64,000 nucleotides of DNA. Source: Haloterrigena turkmenica DSM 5511. GTDB lineage: Archaea > Halobacteriota > Halobacteria > Halobacteriales > Natrialbaceae. The stretch spans positions 3,658,001 to 3,722,000 of the forward strand of contig NC_013743.1 of assembly GCF_000025325.1 (NCBI RefSeq). The letters are read 5' to 3'. A program made the position numbers and the translations under genes. Under the pieces are notes generated by a model, which did not search any database, was not told where the DNA came from, and saw only the letters and a program-made list of their open reading frames with translations. Position 1 is the stretch's first letter. Each line of letters opens with the position of its first letter. Of this stretch, positions 1 through 8,105 are shown one piece after another.

Positions 1-244
1 CGAGCGCGAGTCCGGCGAGGCCGACGGCGACGCCGATCAGGAGGCCGCCGATGATACCGCCGAGCGAGCCCGCGAGCAGCCCGTGCCAGAGGCCGCTACC
101 GAGGCCGCCACCGGCCATGTAGCCGGCGACGAAGCCGCCGATCAGCCCCGCGGCGAGTTGGCCGATGCCGGGCAGGACGAGGCCGACGATTCCGAAGACG
201 GTCGCGAGCAGGAAGCCGACGAACACGGCGCGCCAGTTGGTCAT
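1..244 (-). CDS. DUF5518-like small membrane protein (3' part cut by window edge)
   Basis: The reading frame opens with ATG at 244 on the minus strand and runs off the left edge without a stop. The visible 81 residues start MTNWRAVFVGF and form two very hydrophobic, glycine-rich stretches (about residues 5-25 and 28-80, with repeated GG, GLI and GGI motifs), so it is a small integral membrane protein. The glycine-rich helix pattern and the N-terminus match the DUF5518 family common in haloarchaea. Its function is unknown. It is divergent from the GTPase gene at 326. Confidence 0.7.
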   Translation of the reverse strand, partial: MTNWRAVFVGFLLATVFGIVGLVLPGIGQLAAGLIGGFVAGYMAGGGLGSGLWHGLLAGSLGGIIGGLLIGVAVGLAGLAL

Positions 245-325
245 AGCCGAGATACGGGTCGAGCGAGGATAAGACCGCGGCGCGTAACGAACGACCTTTT
301 AAGAGAGCGTGTGTTACGTACGGCT

Positions 326-1315
326 ATGATTTTCGAAGACCTTCCGACGACGCCCACGTCGGAAGAGCTGATCGACAAGGCGTTTTCGCGGGCGGCGCGG
401 GCCGGTAAGGCCAAACGCGGCCTCGAGGCCCAGCAGTCGATGCTCCAGACGGCGGCCAACATCATCTCGGACAACTTAGAGAACGTCGTGACAGCGTGGC
501 CGGACTTCGAGTACGACGCCCACCCGTTCTACTACGAACTCGCGGACGCGATCGTCGACGTCGACAAACTCCGCCAGAGCCTCTCCGAAGTGATGTGGGC
601 CAGCCGGAAGGCCCGCGAGATCCACGAGGAGTACCAGCCCCGCCTGCGCAAGACCGACGTGGACACCGCGCGCAAGCACCGCAAGCAGGCCTTCGCCCGG
701 CTCGCGGACATCGTCGAGCAGATCGACGACGAGCTCCTGTACATCAACGAGTCGCGAAACGATCTGCGCGACCTGCCGGAGATCGACCCCGACGAGCCGA
801 CTATCGTCGTCGCCGGCTACCCCAACGTCGGCAAGTCCTCGTTCGTCAACGACGTCACCAGCGCCCGGGGCGAGACCGCTTCCTACCCCTTCACCACGAA
901 GGGGATCGGTCTCGGTCACTTCGAGCACGAGCACCTCCGCTACCAGCTCGTCGACACGCCGGGACTGCTCGACCGCCCGCCGGCCGAGCGCAACGAGATC
1001 GAGTCCCAGGCGGTCAGCGCCATCGAGCACCTCGCGGACTGCATGCTCGTGATGATCGATCCCAGCGGCGAGTGTGGCTACCCCCTCGAGTCCCAGCTCG
1101 AGCTTCGAGACTCCATCGTCGCCCAGTTCGACTCCGTCCCCGTCCTCACCATCGCGAACAAGATCGATCGCCGAGAGGTCTGGGACGAGGACCTGCTCGA
1201 CGAACTGAACGCCGACTACACCATGAGCGTCGAGACCGGGGAGGACGTCGAGACGGTGCTCGAGGCGGCCATCGAGGCGGTCGACTACGAGCCCGAACTC
1301 CCCTTCGAGGAGTAA
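326..1315 (+). CDS. NOG1-family GTP-binding protein
   Basis: Predicted GTPase of the Obg/NOG1 group, whose relatives help assemble the large ribosomal subunit. The protein has 329 residues. An alpha-helical N-terminal domain (about 1-155) precedes a G domain with G1 GYPNVGKSS (164-172), a switch region around YPFTTKGIG (188-196), G3 DTPG (210-213) and G4 NKID (near 276). The frame is open further upstream, to 83, but that extension reads as shadow of the opposite-strand gene, and the start MIFEDLPTTP at 326 is the family start. An A/T-rich box (cctttta, about 295-301) lies near -28, which suggests a leaderless transcript. It is shorter than eukaryotic NOG1 because the C-terminal extensions are absent. 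Confidence 0.9.
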   Translation: MIFEDLPTTPTSEELIDKAFSRAARAGKAKRGLEAQQSMLQTAANIISDNLENVVTAWPDFEYDAHPFYYELADAIVDVDKLRQSLSEVMWASRKAREIHEEYQPRLRKTDVDTARKHRKQAFARLADIVEQIDDELLYINESRNDLRDLPEIDPDEPTIVVAGYPNVGKSSFVNDVTSARGETASYPFTTKGIGLGHFEHEHLRYQLVDTPGLLDRPPAERNEIESQAVSAIEHLADCMLVMIDPSGECGYPLESQLELRDSIVAQFDSVPVLTIANKIDRREVWDEDLLDELNADYTMSVETGEDVETVLEAAIEAVDYEPELPFEE

Positions 1316-1339
1316 CGTGACCCGACGGCACCCGAACCG

Positions 1340-1681
1340 ATGAGAGGCCCCGGTATCCTCTGGATGCTCCAGACCGCCGCCGGCTTCTCGATGGCCGGCC
1401 CGATGTTCTTTCTGGGCCTCGAGTCGGTCCGAACGGGACGGTACGAGTGGGCCGCGTTCTACCTGGCGCTCGGCGCGCTCGTCTGCTACTTCCCGACGTA
1501 CCTCGTGAACCGGATCGGCGGACCGCGAACCTGGATTCGACGCCGGCTCGGGCGACGCGGACGGAAAACGGAGACGAACGCGAAGACGGACGATGGCCGC
1601 GACGATCGGTCGGAGTCGAACGCGGACGACGCCGACGGAGACTCGCGGTTGAGCCCCCTCGAGCGACTCCGCGATCGGTGA
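1340..1681 (+). CDS. Small membrane protein, unknown function
   Basis: A 113-residue protein. The N-terminal 60 residues hold two hydrophobic segments (about 8-28 and 38-55), and the remaining half is a charged, Arg/Asp-rich cytoplasmic tail. It starts 24 bases after the NOG1-like gene and may be co-transcribed with it. This hydrophobic-then-charged layout is frequent in haloarchaeal conserved hypothetical proteins of the AtpZ/TMEM type, but I see no diagnostic motif. No function is assigned. Confidence 0.65.
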   Translation: MRGPGILWMLQTAAGFSMAGPMFFLGLESVRTGRYEWAAFYLALGALVCYFPTYLVNRIGGPRTWIRRRLGRRGRKTETNAKTDDGRDDRSESNADDADGDSRLSPLERLRDR

Positions 1682-1727
1682 GCGGAGTCTCCGATCCGAT
1701 AGCATCCGTCGTCGCGATTCGGTTCGC

Positions 1728-2486
1728 CTACTCCTCGACGCGGATCAGGATCTCGTCTGTATCCCACCCGACGTCGAGCGTGACGGTGGTTTCACCCGTC
1801 TCGTGTAAGTGAAGCGTTGTCGAGTCGGTCCCGTCCGCGTCGGTCGTCCCCGTCTCGGGATCGACCGTCGCGACGGTCTCGTTGGAACTCGCGTACGTGA
1901 CCGATTCGTTCGGCTGGTCGAGCTCCGTCGCCATCTCGAGCGTCAGTTCGCCGCCGCTCTCGTTCAGGGAGACGGTACAGTTCTCCGCGGTACAGTCGTC
2001 GGCGGTTCCGTTCTGCCCGGCCGGGCTGGTCCAGTAGGCGATCCGGTGTTCGAACTCGAGGCGATCCCGGGCACCATCGGCGTCGACGACCGCGCGGTGG
2101 ACTCCCGGCTCGAGCGACGCCGAGGCGGTTAGCTCGAGGACCGATCCCTCGCGCCAGACGGAATCCGATCCTTCGAGAACGCGGGTCTCGACGGGCAGTA
2201 CGTACTCGCCGTCGATCAGGAGGTCGGCGGCGGGCTCGAGCGAGGCGCCGCCGACGTTCTTGGCGTATATCGTCACGCCGTCGGCGGTCTCGTTGTACGT
2301 CGTCCCGGCCTCGGGGTGGTTGATGAGCGAAATCTCGCCGTCGATCGTCGCGACGTCCCGTTCGCCCTCGCCCTCGACGGATTGGGCGTACAGCCCGGCC
2401 TCCGTGGCGATGGTGCCCGCGAACAGCGTCGCGGCGCTGATCGCGGCGGTGAACAACAGTAACTGGACGACGGAGGTTCGGACCAT
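1728..2486 (-). CDS. ArlG/FlaG-like secreted protein with C-terminal Ig-like (BIG2-type) extension
   Basis: A 252-residue protein with an uncleaved type-III-like N-terminal hydrophobic helix (about residues 6-28). The beta-sandwich that follows resembles the archaellar stator proteins ArlF/ArlG: a motif such as ISLINHPE, then VTIYAKNVGG, then LLIDGEYV, then a segment on reward, boundary and outward strands (about 50-145). After a linker, residues 185-250 read like a bacterial-Ig fold (TYASSNETVATVDPETG, then ETTVTLDV). ArlG anchors the archaellum motor to the S-layer. This copy is not in an archaellum operon, so an S-layer-anchored role in another filament or envelope structure is inference. 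It lies 124 bases downstream of the DUF389 gene on the same strand. Confidence 0.55.
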   Translation of the reverse strand: MVRTSVVQLLLFTAAISAATLFAGTIATEAGLYAQSVEGEGERDVATIDGEISLINHPEAGTTYNETADGVTIYAKNVGGASLEPAADLLIDGEYVLPVETRVLEGSDSVWREGSVLELTASASLEPGVHRAVVDADGARDRLEFEHRIAYWTSPAGQNGTADDCTAENCTVSLNESGGELTLEMATELDQPNESVTYASSNETVATVDPETGTTDADGTDSTTLHLHETGETTVTLDVGWDTDEILIRVEE

Positions 2487-2610
2487 CGGCGGAGAGGGTT
2501 CGAGGAAACGACGGGACGGAAACGGGATAATCCTACCGGCCGTCGGCGTCCGGGTCGCCGGCGATCGGTGTCAACGCGAGCACGAGACGGAATCGGGCGG
2601 GGCGGACGAC

Positions 2611-3903
2611 TCAGCGCTCGACGAGCCCGACGTACCTGACCTGAACGTCGACTTCCTCGTCCGTGTGCTGGTTGATCCGCTCGTGTAACCGATCGGCCAG
2701 CTCGGGCGACGCTTCGCCGGGCGGACCGCCGACGGTGACGACGACGCGCTGGGGTCCGATGAAGGGGTAACTCTCGTCCATGATTACGTTGAGCTCGAGG
2801 AGCTGGTACTCGGCGAACTCCCCCTCGGAGAGCAGGAGTTCGGCCTCCTCGTTGGCGTTTTCCTCGAATGTCGAGACGGTGTACGACGAGTAGGTGATGG
2901 CCCCGAGGAAGACGGCGAAGACGAGGACGATCACGGCCAGTCCGAGCACTCGCCTGCGAACGCGTTGTTCCGTCTCGCCGAGCGAGAACAGGTTCTCCGG
3001 GCGATAGCCGGCCCACCACAGCGTCAGGAGCCCGGCGAGATTCACCGAGAGCACGTTGACCAGCACGAGCACGGTCGCGCCGATCGCGGCGGAGGGTTCG
3101 CCCCACGCGATGGCGATACCGGCGGCCGCGGCCGGCGGGATCAGCGCTGCCGCGATCATGACGCCGACCAGAGCGACGGCGGTCCCCGTCGCGATGCTGA
3201 TGATCCCCGCGACGCCGGCACCCAGCGCGATCACCAGCGAGAGCAGATCCGGCGCGAGCCGCTCGGAGATCTCGCCGACGGTACTGATGTTGAGCCCCGG
3301 CGGCACGATGTTGGTCACCCTGACCAGCAGCGCGAAGACCGCCGCCGCGCCGATCGCGAGGAGGATGCCGATGATCTGGTAACGAAGACTCTCTCTGAAC
3401 AGTTCCTCGTCGTCGATCACCGAGCCGACGCTCAGTCCGAGCGCCGGTCCGATCAGCGGCGCGATCACCATCGACCCGACGACGACGGCCGGCGAGTCGA
3501 GAAACAGTCCCGCGGTCGCGACGACCGCGCTGATGATCGTCATGATCGCATAGACCGCGAACGTCGGCGTCAGCGAATCTGCCTCGGACTGCAACTCCTG
3601 CCTCGAGATGCGGTCGGTCTCGACGTCGCCGTTCTCGTACTCCTCGCGGAGGGCCTCGAAGCGCCGCGAGACCACCGTCTCCGCGTCGACGACGACGGTG
3701 TAGGCGTCCTCGTCGACGCCGACGTCCTGGAGCTCGTCGAGCACCGGCTCGACGGCCGGATCCGGCAGCGGGAAGTAGACGACCGCGGTGTACCCCCGGT
3801 TGCTCTCCTCGTCGGTCAGGACGTAGTCGATCCCCCGCTCGTCGAGCTCTTCGAGGATCGTCTCCCGCTTCCCCGTCGGTACTGTCAACTGAACGAGCCG
3901 CAC
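2611..3903 (-). CDS. DUF389 / TIGR00341 family membrane protein
   Basis: A 430-residue protein. An N-terminal soluble domain (about 1-95, starting MRLVQLTVP) resembles the regulatory domain of this family. A polytopic membrane core follows (about 115-350, at least six hydrophobic segments) with the family signature around [20 protein letters not shown] and a second IAPL-like repeat around [14 protein letters not shown] soluble C-terminal domain (360-430) completes it. The biochemical role of DUF389 proteins is not established, and they are sometimes annotated as hydrophobic-domain transport proteins. The upstream box shared with the divergent EngB region suggests its own promoter. Confidence 0.9.
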   Translation of the reverse strand: MRLVQLTVPTGKRETILEELDERGIDYVLTDEESNRGYTAVVYFPLPDPAVEPVLDELQDVGVDEDAYTVVVDAETVVSRRFEALREEYENGDVETDRISRQELQSEADSLTPTFAVYAIMTIISAVVATAGLFLDSPAVVVGSMVIAPLIGPALGLSVGSVIDDEELFRESLRYQIIGILLAIGAAAVFALLVRVTNIVPPGLNISTVGEISERLAPDLLSLVIALGAGVAGIISIATGTAVALVGVMIAAALIPPAAAAGIAIAWGEPSAAIGATVLVLVNVLSVNLAGLLTLWWAGYRPENLFSLGETEQRVRRRVLGLAVIVLVFAVFLGAITYSSYTVSTFEENANEEAELLLSEGEFAEYQLLELNVIMDESYPFIGPQRVVVTVGGPPGEASPELADRLHERINQHTDEEVDVQVRYVGLVER

Positions 3904-4061
3904 GTTGGTGGCTGAGTACCCCCGGGCTCATAACTTGGGGCGCTTTCGCCGCGCAGGCGACGGGTTTCGCGGCCCGAAGCGAGCCTCGAGTCCGCCACTT
4001 CCGGCTCGCGGACCGCGAACGCCGCGGTCGACTCGAGTCGTCGCGAGCGAACCGATCACCG

Positions 4062-4069
4062 TCTATAAA
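4062..4069 (+). promoter_or_regulatory. TATA-like box of engB
   Basis: The sequence tctataaa is centred 28 bases before the ATG at 4094. In haloarchaea a box at this distance from a start codon usually means that the transcript begins at or next to the start codon (leaderless). It also supports choosing 4094 over upstream in-frame codons. Confidence 0.6.
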
Positions 4070-4093
4070 CCCGCGACGCTCCTACGACGGGAT

Positions 4094-4711
4094 ATGTTCG
4101 ATACGCGTCCCGACCGCGAGGCGGAGGTCGTCCTCGTCGGTCGCTCGAACGTGGGGAAATCCACGCTCATGCGCGAGATCACGGGGCACAAGTTCGACAC
4201 CGGCGGCAAACCCGGCGTCACGCGCCAGCCCAACCACTACGACTGGGCCGCCGAAGACTTCGTCGTCACCGACCTCCCCGGCTTCGGCTTCATGAGCGGC
4301 GTCGACGAGGAGTACCGCGAGGAGATCAAGACCGACATCGTCCAGTACGTCGAAGAGTACGCCGACAACATCCTCGTCGGCGTTCTGGTCGTCGACGGCA
4401 AGAGCGTCATCGACATCATCGACCGCCACTCCGGCCCCGACGAAATTCCCTACGACGTCGAGATGTTCCACTTCCTGCGGGACGTCGACGTCCCGACCGT
4501 CGTCGCCGTCAACAAGATGGACAAGGTCGACGACAGAGACGAGCGCCTGAACGACCTCTGCGACCGCCTCGGCCTCTACCCGCCGTGGAAACAGTGGCAG
4601 GAGACCATCGCACCGATCACCGCCAAGAACGGACAGATCAGCTCCCTCAACGAGGCCGTCCGCACCCATCTGCACGAGCAGAACCGGGACGATCTGTTCA
4701 AGTTCTTCTGA
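4094..4711 (+). CDS. engB: GTP-binding protein EngB (YsxC/YihA type)
   Basis: A 205-residue TRAFAC GTPase. G1 GRSNVGKST (16-24), G2 region GVTRQP (41-46), G3 DLPG (60-63) and G4 NKMD (140-143) are all present, and the C-terminus has SAK-like ITAKNG. In bacteria EngB acts in large-subunit ribosome assembly, and archaeal members carry the same name with a similar inferred role. The start [10 protein letters not shown] is supported by the TATA box at 4062. A strong palindromic element begins only two bases after the stop. Confidence 0.9.
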   Translation: MFDTRPDREAEVVLVGRSNVGKSTLMREITGHKFDTGGKPGVTRQPNHYDWAAEDFVVTDLPGFGFMSGVDEEYREEIKTDIVQYVEEYADNILVGVLVVDGKSVIDIIDRHSGPDEIPYDVEMFHFLRDVDVPTVVAVNKMDKVDDRDERLNDLCDRLGLYPPWKQWQETIAPITAKNGQISSLNEAVRTHLHEQNRDDLFKFF

Positions 4712-4712
4712 C

Positions 4713-4765
4713 CAACCTTTTACCCTGCGCTCACTCGCTACGCTCGTTCGCTCGGTAAAAGGTTG
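4713..4765. terminator. Inverted repeat after engB, candidate bidirectional terminator
   Basis: The 12-base arms caaccttttacc (4713-4724) and ggtaaaaggttg (4754-4765) are perfect reverse complements around a 29-base loop rich in gctcactcgctacgctcg. The element sits between the 3' ends of convergent genes (engB and the GNAT gene). Such stems with an A/T-rich base are common behind haloarchaeal genes. The terminator function is inferred. Confidence 0.5.
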
Positions 4766-4884
4766 ATCAAAAGCACTCCTCCCTCCGTTCGCTCCTTAGA
4801 GTCGCTCACATCGGTCGTCGGCCCGCTCGCTCCCTGCGGTCGCTCGCGGCATTCGTCATGGAACGGCCTGCCCTTCCCCGGGTT

Positions 4885-4913
4885 GCACGACTCTCGTACT
4901 TCTCGAGTCGTGC
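4885..4913. repeat. Second inverted repeat in the convergent intergenic region
   Basis: The 9-base arms gcacgactc (4885-4893) and gagtcgtgc (4905-4913) are perfect complements with an 11-base loop. It lies 36 bases beyond the stop of the minus-strand GNAT gene (4949) and so is well placed as its terminator. The stretch between the two repeats (4766-4884) holds imperfect repeats of ctcgctccctgcggtcgctcgc and no convincing gene. Confidence 0.4.
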
Positions 4914-4948
4914 GCCCGGCCACTCGAGCGAGGCGCGCTCGAACCGTG

Positions 4949-5473
4949 CTATCGCGATTGTCCGTCTTCCAACTGCGTCCGCATCCGCAGACACGCTAGC
5001 GCCACGTCGTCTTGCATCTCGAGGGCGACCGTCTCGACGCCCTCGTACCCCTGTCGCTCGTAGAACCCGACGGCGTTCCGTGAGGCGGTCAGGACGAGCG
5101 TCTCGAGGCCCGCGTCTCGGGCGGCCGACTCGAGCGCCTCCAGCATCGCGCGGCCGATGCCCCGCCGTGCGTGGTTCGGGTGGACGTAGACGGCCCCGAT
5201 TTCGCCGGTCGACGGGTCGTCACGGCCGGCGGGTTCGCAGTCGAGCAGACCGAAGCCGACGACGCCGTCGGCCTCGTGGTCGGCGACGACGACGCGGAAG
5301 CCGTCCTCCTCGAGCGGGTACCGCTCGGGATGGGCGTTCGAGAGCCACGCCCGGACCTGCTCGTCGTCGTACCCGTCGCTGCCGAAGGCGCAGATTGACG
5401 CCTCGTGGACGTCGGCGATCGACGCGGCGTCTGCGGACGTCGCCTCGCGGAGCGAGAGCCGAGGGGAAGTCAT
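4949..5473 (-). CDS. GNAT family N-acetyltransferase
   Basis: A 174-residue acetyltransferase. The acetyl-CoA binding loop of GNAT motif A reads VHPNHARRGIGRAML (about 103-117), preceded by the beta-4 strand GEIGAVYV and followed by motif B with NAVGFYERQGYE (about 140-151). The start MTSPRLSLREA (ATG at 5473) gives the usual beta-1 'LREATSADA' beginning, so an upstream in-frame codon was not used. The acyl acceptor is unknown; free amines, amino acids and protein N-termini are all possible. Confidence 0.85.
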   Translation of the reverse strand: MTSPRLSLREATSADAASIADVHEASICAFGSDGYDDEQVRAWLSNAHPERYPLEEDGFRVVVADHEADGVVGFGLLDCEPAGRDDPSTGEIGAVYVHPNHARRGIGRAMLEALESAARDAGLETLVLTASRNAVGFYERQGYEGVETVALEMQDDVALACLRMRTQLEDGQSR

Positions 5474-5676
5474 CGTCGGGCGTGGAACGCGGTCGGCACG
5501 CAAATCGGGCCCGAGCCGAATCCCGAATTCGTCCGTTCTACTGCACTTAACCGTATAATAATAACGACCCGACACGTCGACGACGCGACCATGGACAGTA
5601 GCGTACGGACCGATCGGTCCGCTCCACTGCTTCGGCGGAACGAACGCGCTACGGGCAACGGTCGAGGTGCCCGGCG

Positions 5677-6843
5677 ATGAGCGGGTTCGGGCGACGCGAC
5701 GTCTGCCGGCTCGGCGCGACGGGCGCGTTGACGGTGGCCGGCCTCGGGACTGCCGGAACCGGAGCGGTCGTCGGTTCCGCCGAATCGAACACGAACGGTC
5801 GCGTCGTGTTCGTTTACGACGATAGCTGGCGCGAGGACTGGACCGACACGTTCCCCGTCCATCAGGACGAGGGAGTCCCCGCCTGTTGTGCGGCTGTCGT
5901 CGACCACGTCGACACCTCCTGGGGGCTGCTCCCGGAACACCTGCGGGAGATGGAGGACGCGGGCTGGGAGATCATGGCCCACACCGCGAGTCACGTCGCG
6001 GTCGGCAACCTCTATCTGACCGCGCCGGCCGCGGCCGGCGACGAACGGCTCTCTCTCGACGGGAGCTTCCTCGCCGAACACGAGGGCGAGGAGATCGTGA
6101 TCAGCGACGGCGACCGAACCGTCGAGAACGCCGTCGCCGGCGGCGGCCGAAACGACGACGACGGGATCTACCTCGACCTCGCGGAGCCGATCGGCGAGTC
6201 GTTCGACGCGGAGACCGCGTACGTCCGCTTCACCGAGGACCGGATCCGAGACGAGGTCGTCGGCTCGAAGGACGCGCTCGAAGATATGGGCGTCGAGGTC
6301 GACGGGTTCGTCTCGCCGTTCGGTCGCAGCGACGGGCTGGTCGAAGACCTCGTTCGGGACCACTACGCCGCGTTCGCGAACCGCGGTGGCAACGGACTGA
6401 ACGCGCTCGAGGGACTCGATCCGCACGCGCTCGGTCGCTCGAGCATCGACGGACACGCGGTGACCGAAGCCGAGATCGAGTCCTTCTTCGACAACGTCGC
6501 CGCGAACGATACCCTCGGCATCGCGGTCGGTCACAGCCAGTTCGACGAGACGTCCCCCGAACGGATCCGGTTCGCGATTCGGGCGGCGAAAGAGCGCGAT
6601 CTCGAGATCGTGACGCTTCGAGCGGCGCTGGCCGATCTCGAGGACCGGGAGGAGGACGGCGACGGGACCGCCGCGGATCCGAGTGAGAGCGATGAGACCG
6701 ACGGGGCCGGTGGAGAATCCAACGAGAGCGACGAGAGCAACGACGATTCGCTGCCGGGATTCGGGATCGCCAGCACGCTCGCCGGCCTCGGGACCGCAGG
6801 GTATCTCCTCTCGAATCGCCGACGCGACGACGAGCGATCCTGA
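5677..6843 (+). CDS. Tat-exported polysaccharide deacetylase-family protein with PGF-CTERM-like tail
   Basis: A 388-residue protein. It begins with a Tat signal (RRDVCRLG at 6-13, then a hydrophobic stretch to about 35). The NodB-type deacetylase core shows motif 1 VFVYDDSW (about 44-51, with the paired Asp) and motif 2 HTASH (metal-binding His pair, about 105-109). Motif 2 is followed by an insert of roughly 90 residues before the conserved FVSPFGRSDG segment. The C-terminus is a Ser/Asp/Glu-rich linker, then PGFG, a hydrophobic helix and RRRDDE, the layout of the PGF-CTERM signal that archaeosortase ArtA processes. The substrate is likely a cell-surface glycan, but this is inference. Confidence 0.8.
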   Translation: MSGFGRRDVCRLGATGALTVAGLGTAGTGAVVGSAESNTNGRVVFVYDDSWREDWTDTFPVHQDEGVPACCAAVVDHVDTSWGLLPEHLREMEDAGWEIMAHTASHVAVGNLYLTAPAAAGDERLSLDGSFLAEHEGEEIVISDGDRTVENAVAGGGRNDDDGIYLDLAEPIGESFDAETAYVRFTEDRIRDEVVGSKDALEDMGVEVDGFVSPFGRSDGLVEDLVRDHYAAFANRGGNGLNALEGLDPHALGRSSIDGHAVTEAEIESFFDNVAANDTLGIAVGHSQFDETSPERIRFAIRAAKERDLEIVTLRAALADLEDREEDGDGTAADPSESDETDGAGGESNESDESNDDSLPGFGIASTLAGLGTAGYLLSNRRRDDERS

Positions 6844-6948
6844 CGGGGCCGGGCACGGTCGCGACAGTCGATCTCGTGGGTGCCGCCGTCTCCCGTCGAC
6901 CCACTGGGCACTGGGTCGGACGACGATCGGCCGTGACCCGAGCGCCGG

Positions 6949-7878
6949 TCAGACGACGCGGTTGTATAATTCCTCGCCGGTCTCGAGTCTGGAGACGTTC
7001 TCGCGGACGATCTCACCGACGTCACGGAAGTAGTCCCGCGTGTAGGCCGCGCAGTGAGGTGTGACGATCACCTCGTCCATCGCCCACAGCGGGGAGTCCT
7101 CGGGCAGGGGCTCCTCTTCGAAGACGTCCAACGCCGCGCCCGCGATGGCGTCGGACTCGAGGGCGTCGATCAGCGCCGGTTCGTCGACGACCGGGCCGCG
7201 AGCGACGTTGACGAAGTAGGCGTCCGCGCGCATCGCGTCGAACGCCTCGGCGTCGAAGAGGTGGTGAGTCTCGTCGGTCAGCGGTACCGTCACGATCACG
7301 AAGTCGGCGTCTCCGACGGCCTCGAGTAGCCAATCGTTCGTGTAGATCTCGTCGAAACCGGGGACGGGCTCGTCCGACCGTCGAACGCCCCATACCTCGA
7401 GTCCGAGTCCGCCGAGGGTCTCCGCGACTCCCCGACCGAGCGTCCCGGTGCCGACGACGCAGGCGGTCTTGCCCGGCAGCGTGAACCCATCGTCCCACGC
7501 GGGGCGCTCCCAGCGGCGCTCCCGCTGGTTGGCGAGGAGGTCGTGGAGTCGCCGCGAGAACGAGAGCAGGTAGCCCGCGACCGTCTCCCCGACCGTCCGG
7601 TCGTGGATGCCCGTACTGTTCGTCAGTACCACGTCGTTGGCCTCGAACTCGTCGAACGGGAATCGATCGACGCCAGCCTGAATGGAGTGCACCCAGTCGC
7701 ACTCGAGGAACGCCTCGCGGTGCTCCAGGGTGACCACGGCGTCGCAGGCCGCGATCTCGTCGTCACCGACCACGTCGACGGTGGCGGGGAGATCGGCGAG
7801 GAAGTCCGCGAGTTCCGACGGCGGAAACACCGCCTCGACCGAGTCGTGTACGCCGAGTCGCTCGAGTTCGAACTGCAT
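6949..7878 (-). CDS. D-2-hydroxyacid dehydrogenase
   Basis: A 309-residue NAD(P)-dependent dehydrogenase of the D-isomer-specific family, which reversibly reduces 2-oxoacids to D-2-hydroxyacids. The Rossmann motif GTGTLGRG is near residue 143. The catalytic Arg is in VARGPV (near 225), the Glu in FEEEPLP (near 254) and the His in PHCAAYT (near 274). The shorter N-terminal half (about 1-95) and the HDRTVGETV segment match the haloarchaeal enzymes of this group. The gene is convergent with the deacetylase gene and probably monocistronic. Confidence 0.88.
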   Translation of the reverse strand: MQFELERLGVHDSVEAVFPPSELADFLADLPATVDVVGDDEIAACDAVVTLEHREAFLECDWVHSIQAGVDRFPFDEFEANDVVLTNSTGIHDRTVGETVAGYLLSFSRRLHDLLANQRERRWERPAWDDGFTLPGKTACVVGTGTLGRGVAETLGGLGLEVWGVRRSDEPVPGFDEIYTNDWLLEAVGDADFVIVTVPLTDETHHLFDAEAFDAMRADAYFVNVARGPVVDEPALIDALESDAIAGAALDVFEEEPLPEDSPLWAMDEVIVTPHCAAYTRDYFRDVGEIVRENVSRLETGEELYNRVV

Positions 7879-8105
7879 GGCGGGCGCTACGCACGAGTCG
7901 GGGTTGAAGGTTTGGGCGAACGGCGGACGCGTCGACGGTGACGCGGAGACCGACTACAGCGAGATTCGAGCGAGCGGGCTCGACGCAAGTCGATACCTAT
8001 CGCGACACTGTGCGCTCGTCGACGTCGATGAGTGGCGGCTCGGGAAAAATCCTCGTCACAAGGGGCTCAGAGGGGGTAACAGTTCGTCACAGCCGCCGGT
8101 AGCCG
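7879..8105. other. Intergenic region without a recognised gene
   Basis: These 227 bases lie between the start of the dehydrogenase gene and the stop of the Nudix/eIF2B-like gene, both on the minus strand. I see a short direct repeat cgtcaca (near 8055 and 8091) and a purine-rich tract. No coding region is convincing. Confidence 0.5.

Noticed and set aside
476..1705. A long minus-strand frame opposite the NOG1-like gene
   Set aside because: It has no recognisable motif, and the plus-strand gene has all GTPase motifs.
4713..4960. Possible insertion-sequence ends around the palindromes
   Set aside because: No transposase frame or target-site duplication is visible. The placement between convergent genes fits terminators better.
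8050..8100. Direct repeats cgtcaca in the gap before the Nudix/eIF2B-like gene
   Set aside because: Too short and only two copies to claim an element.
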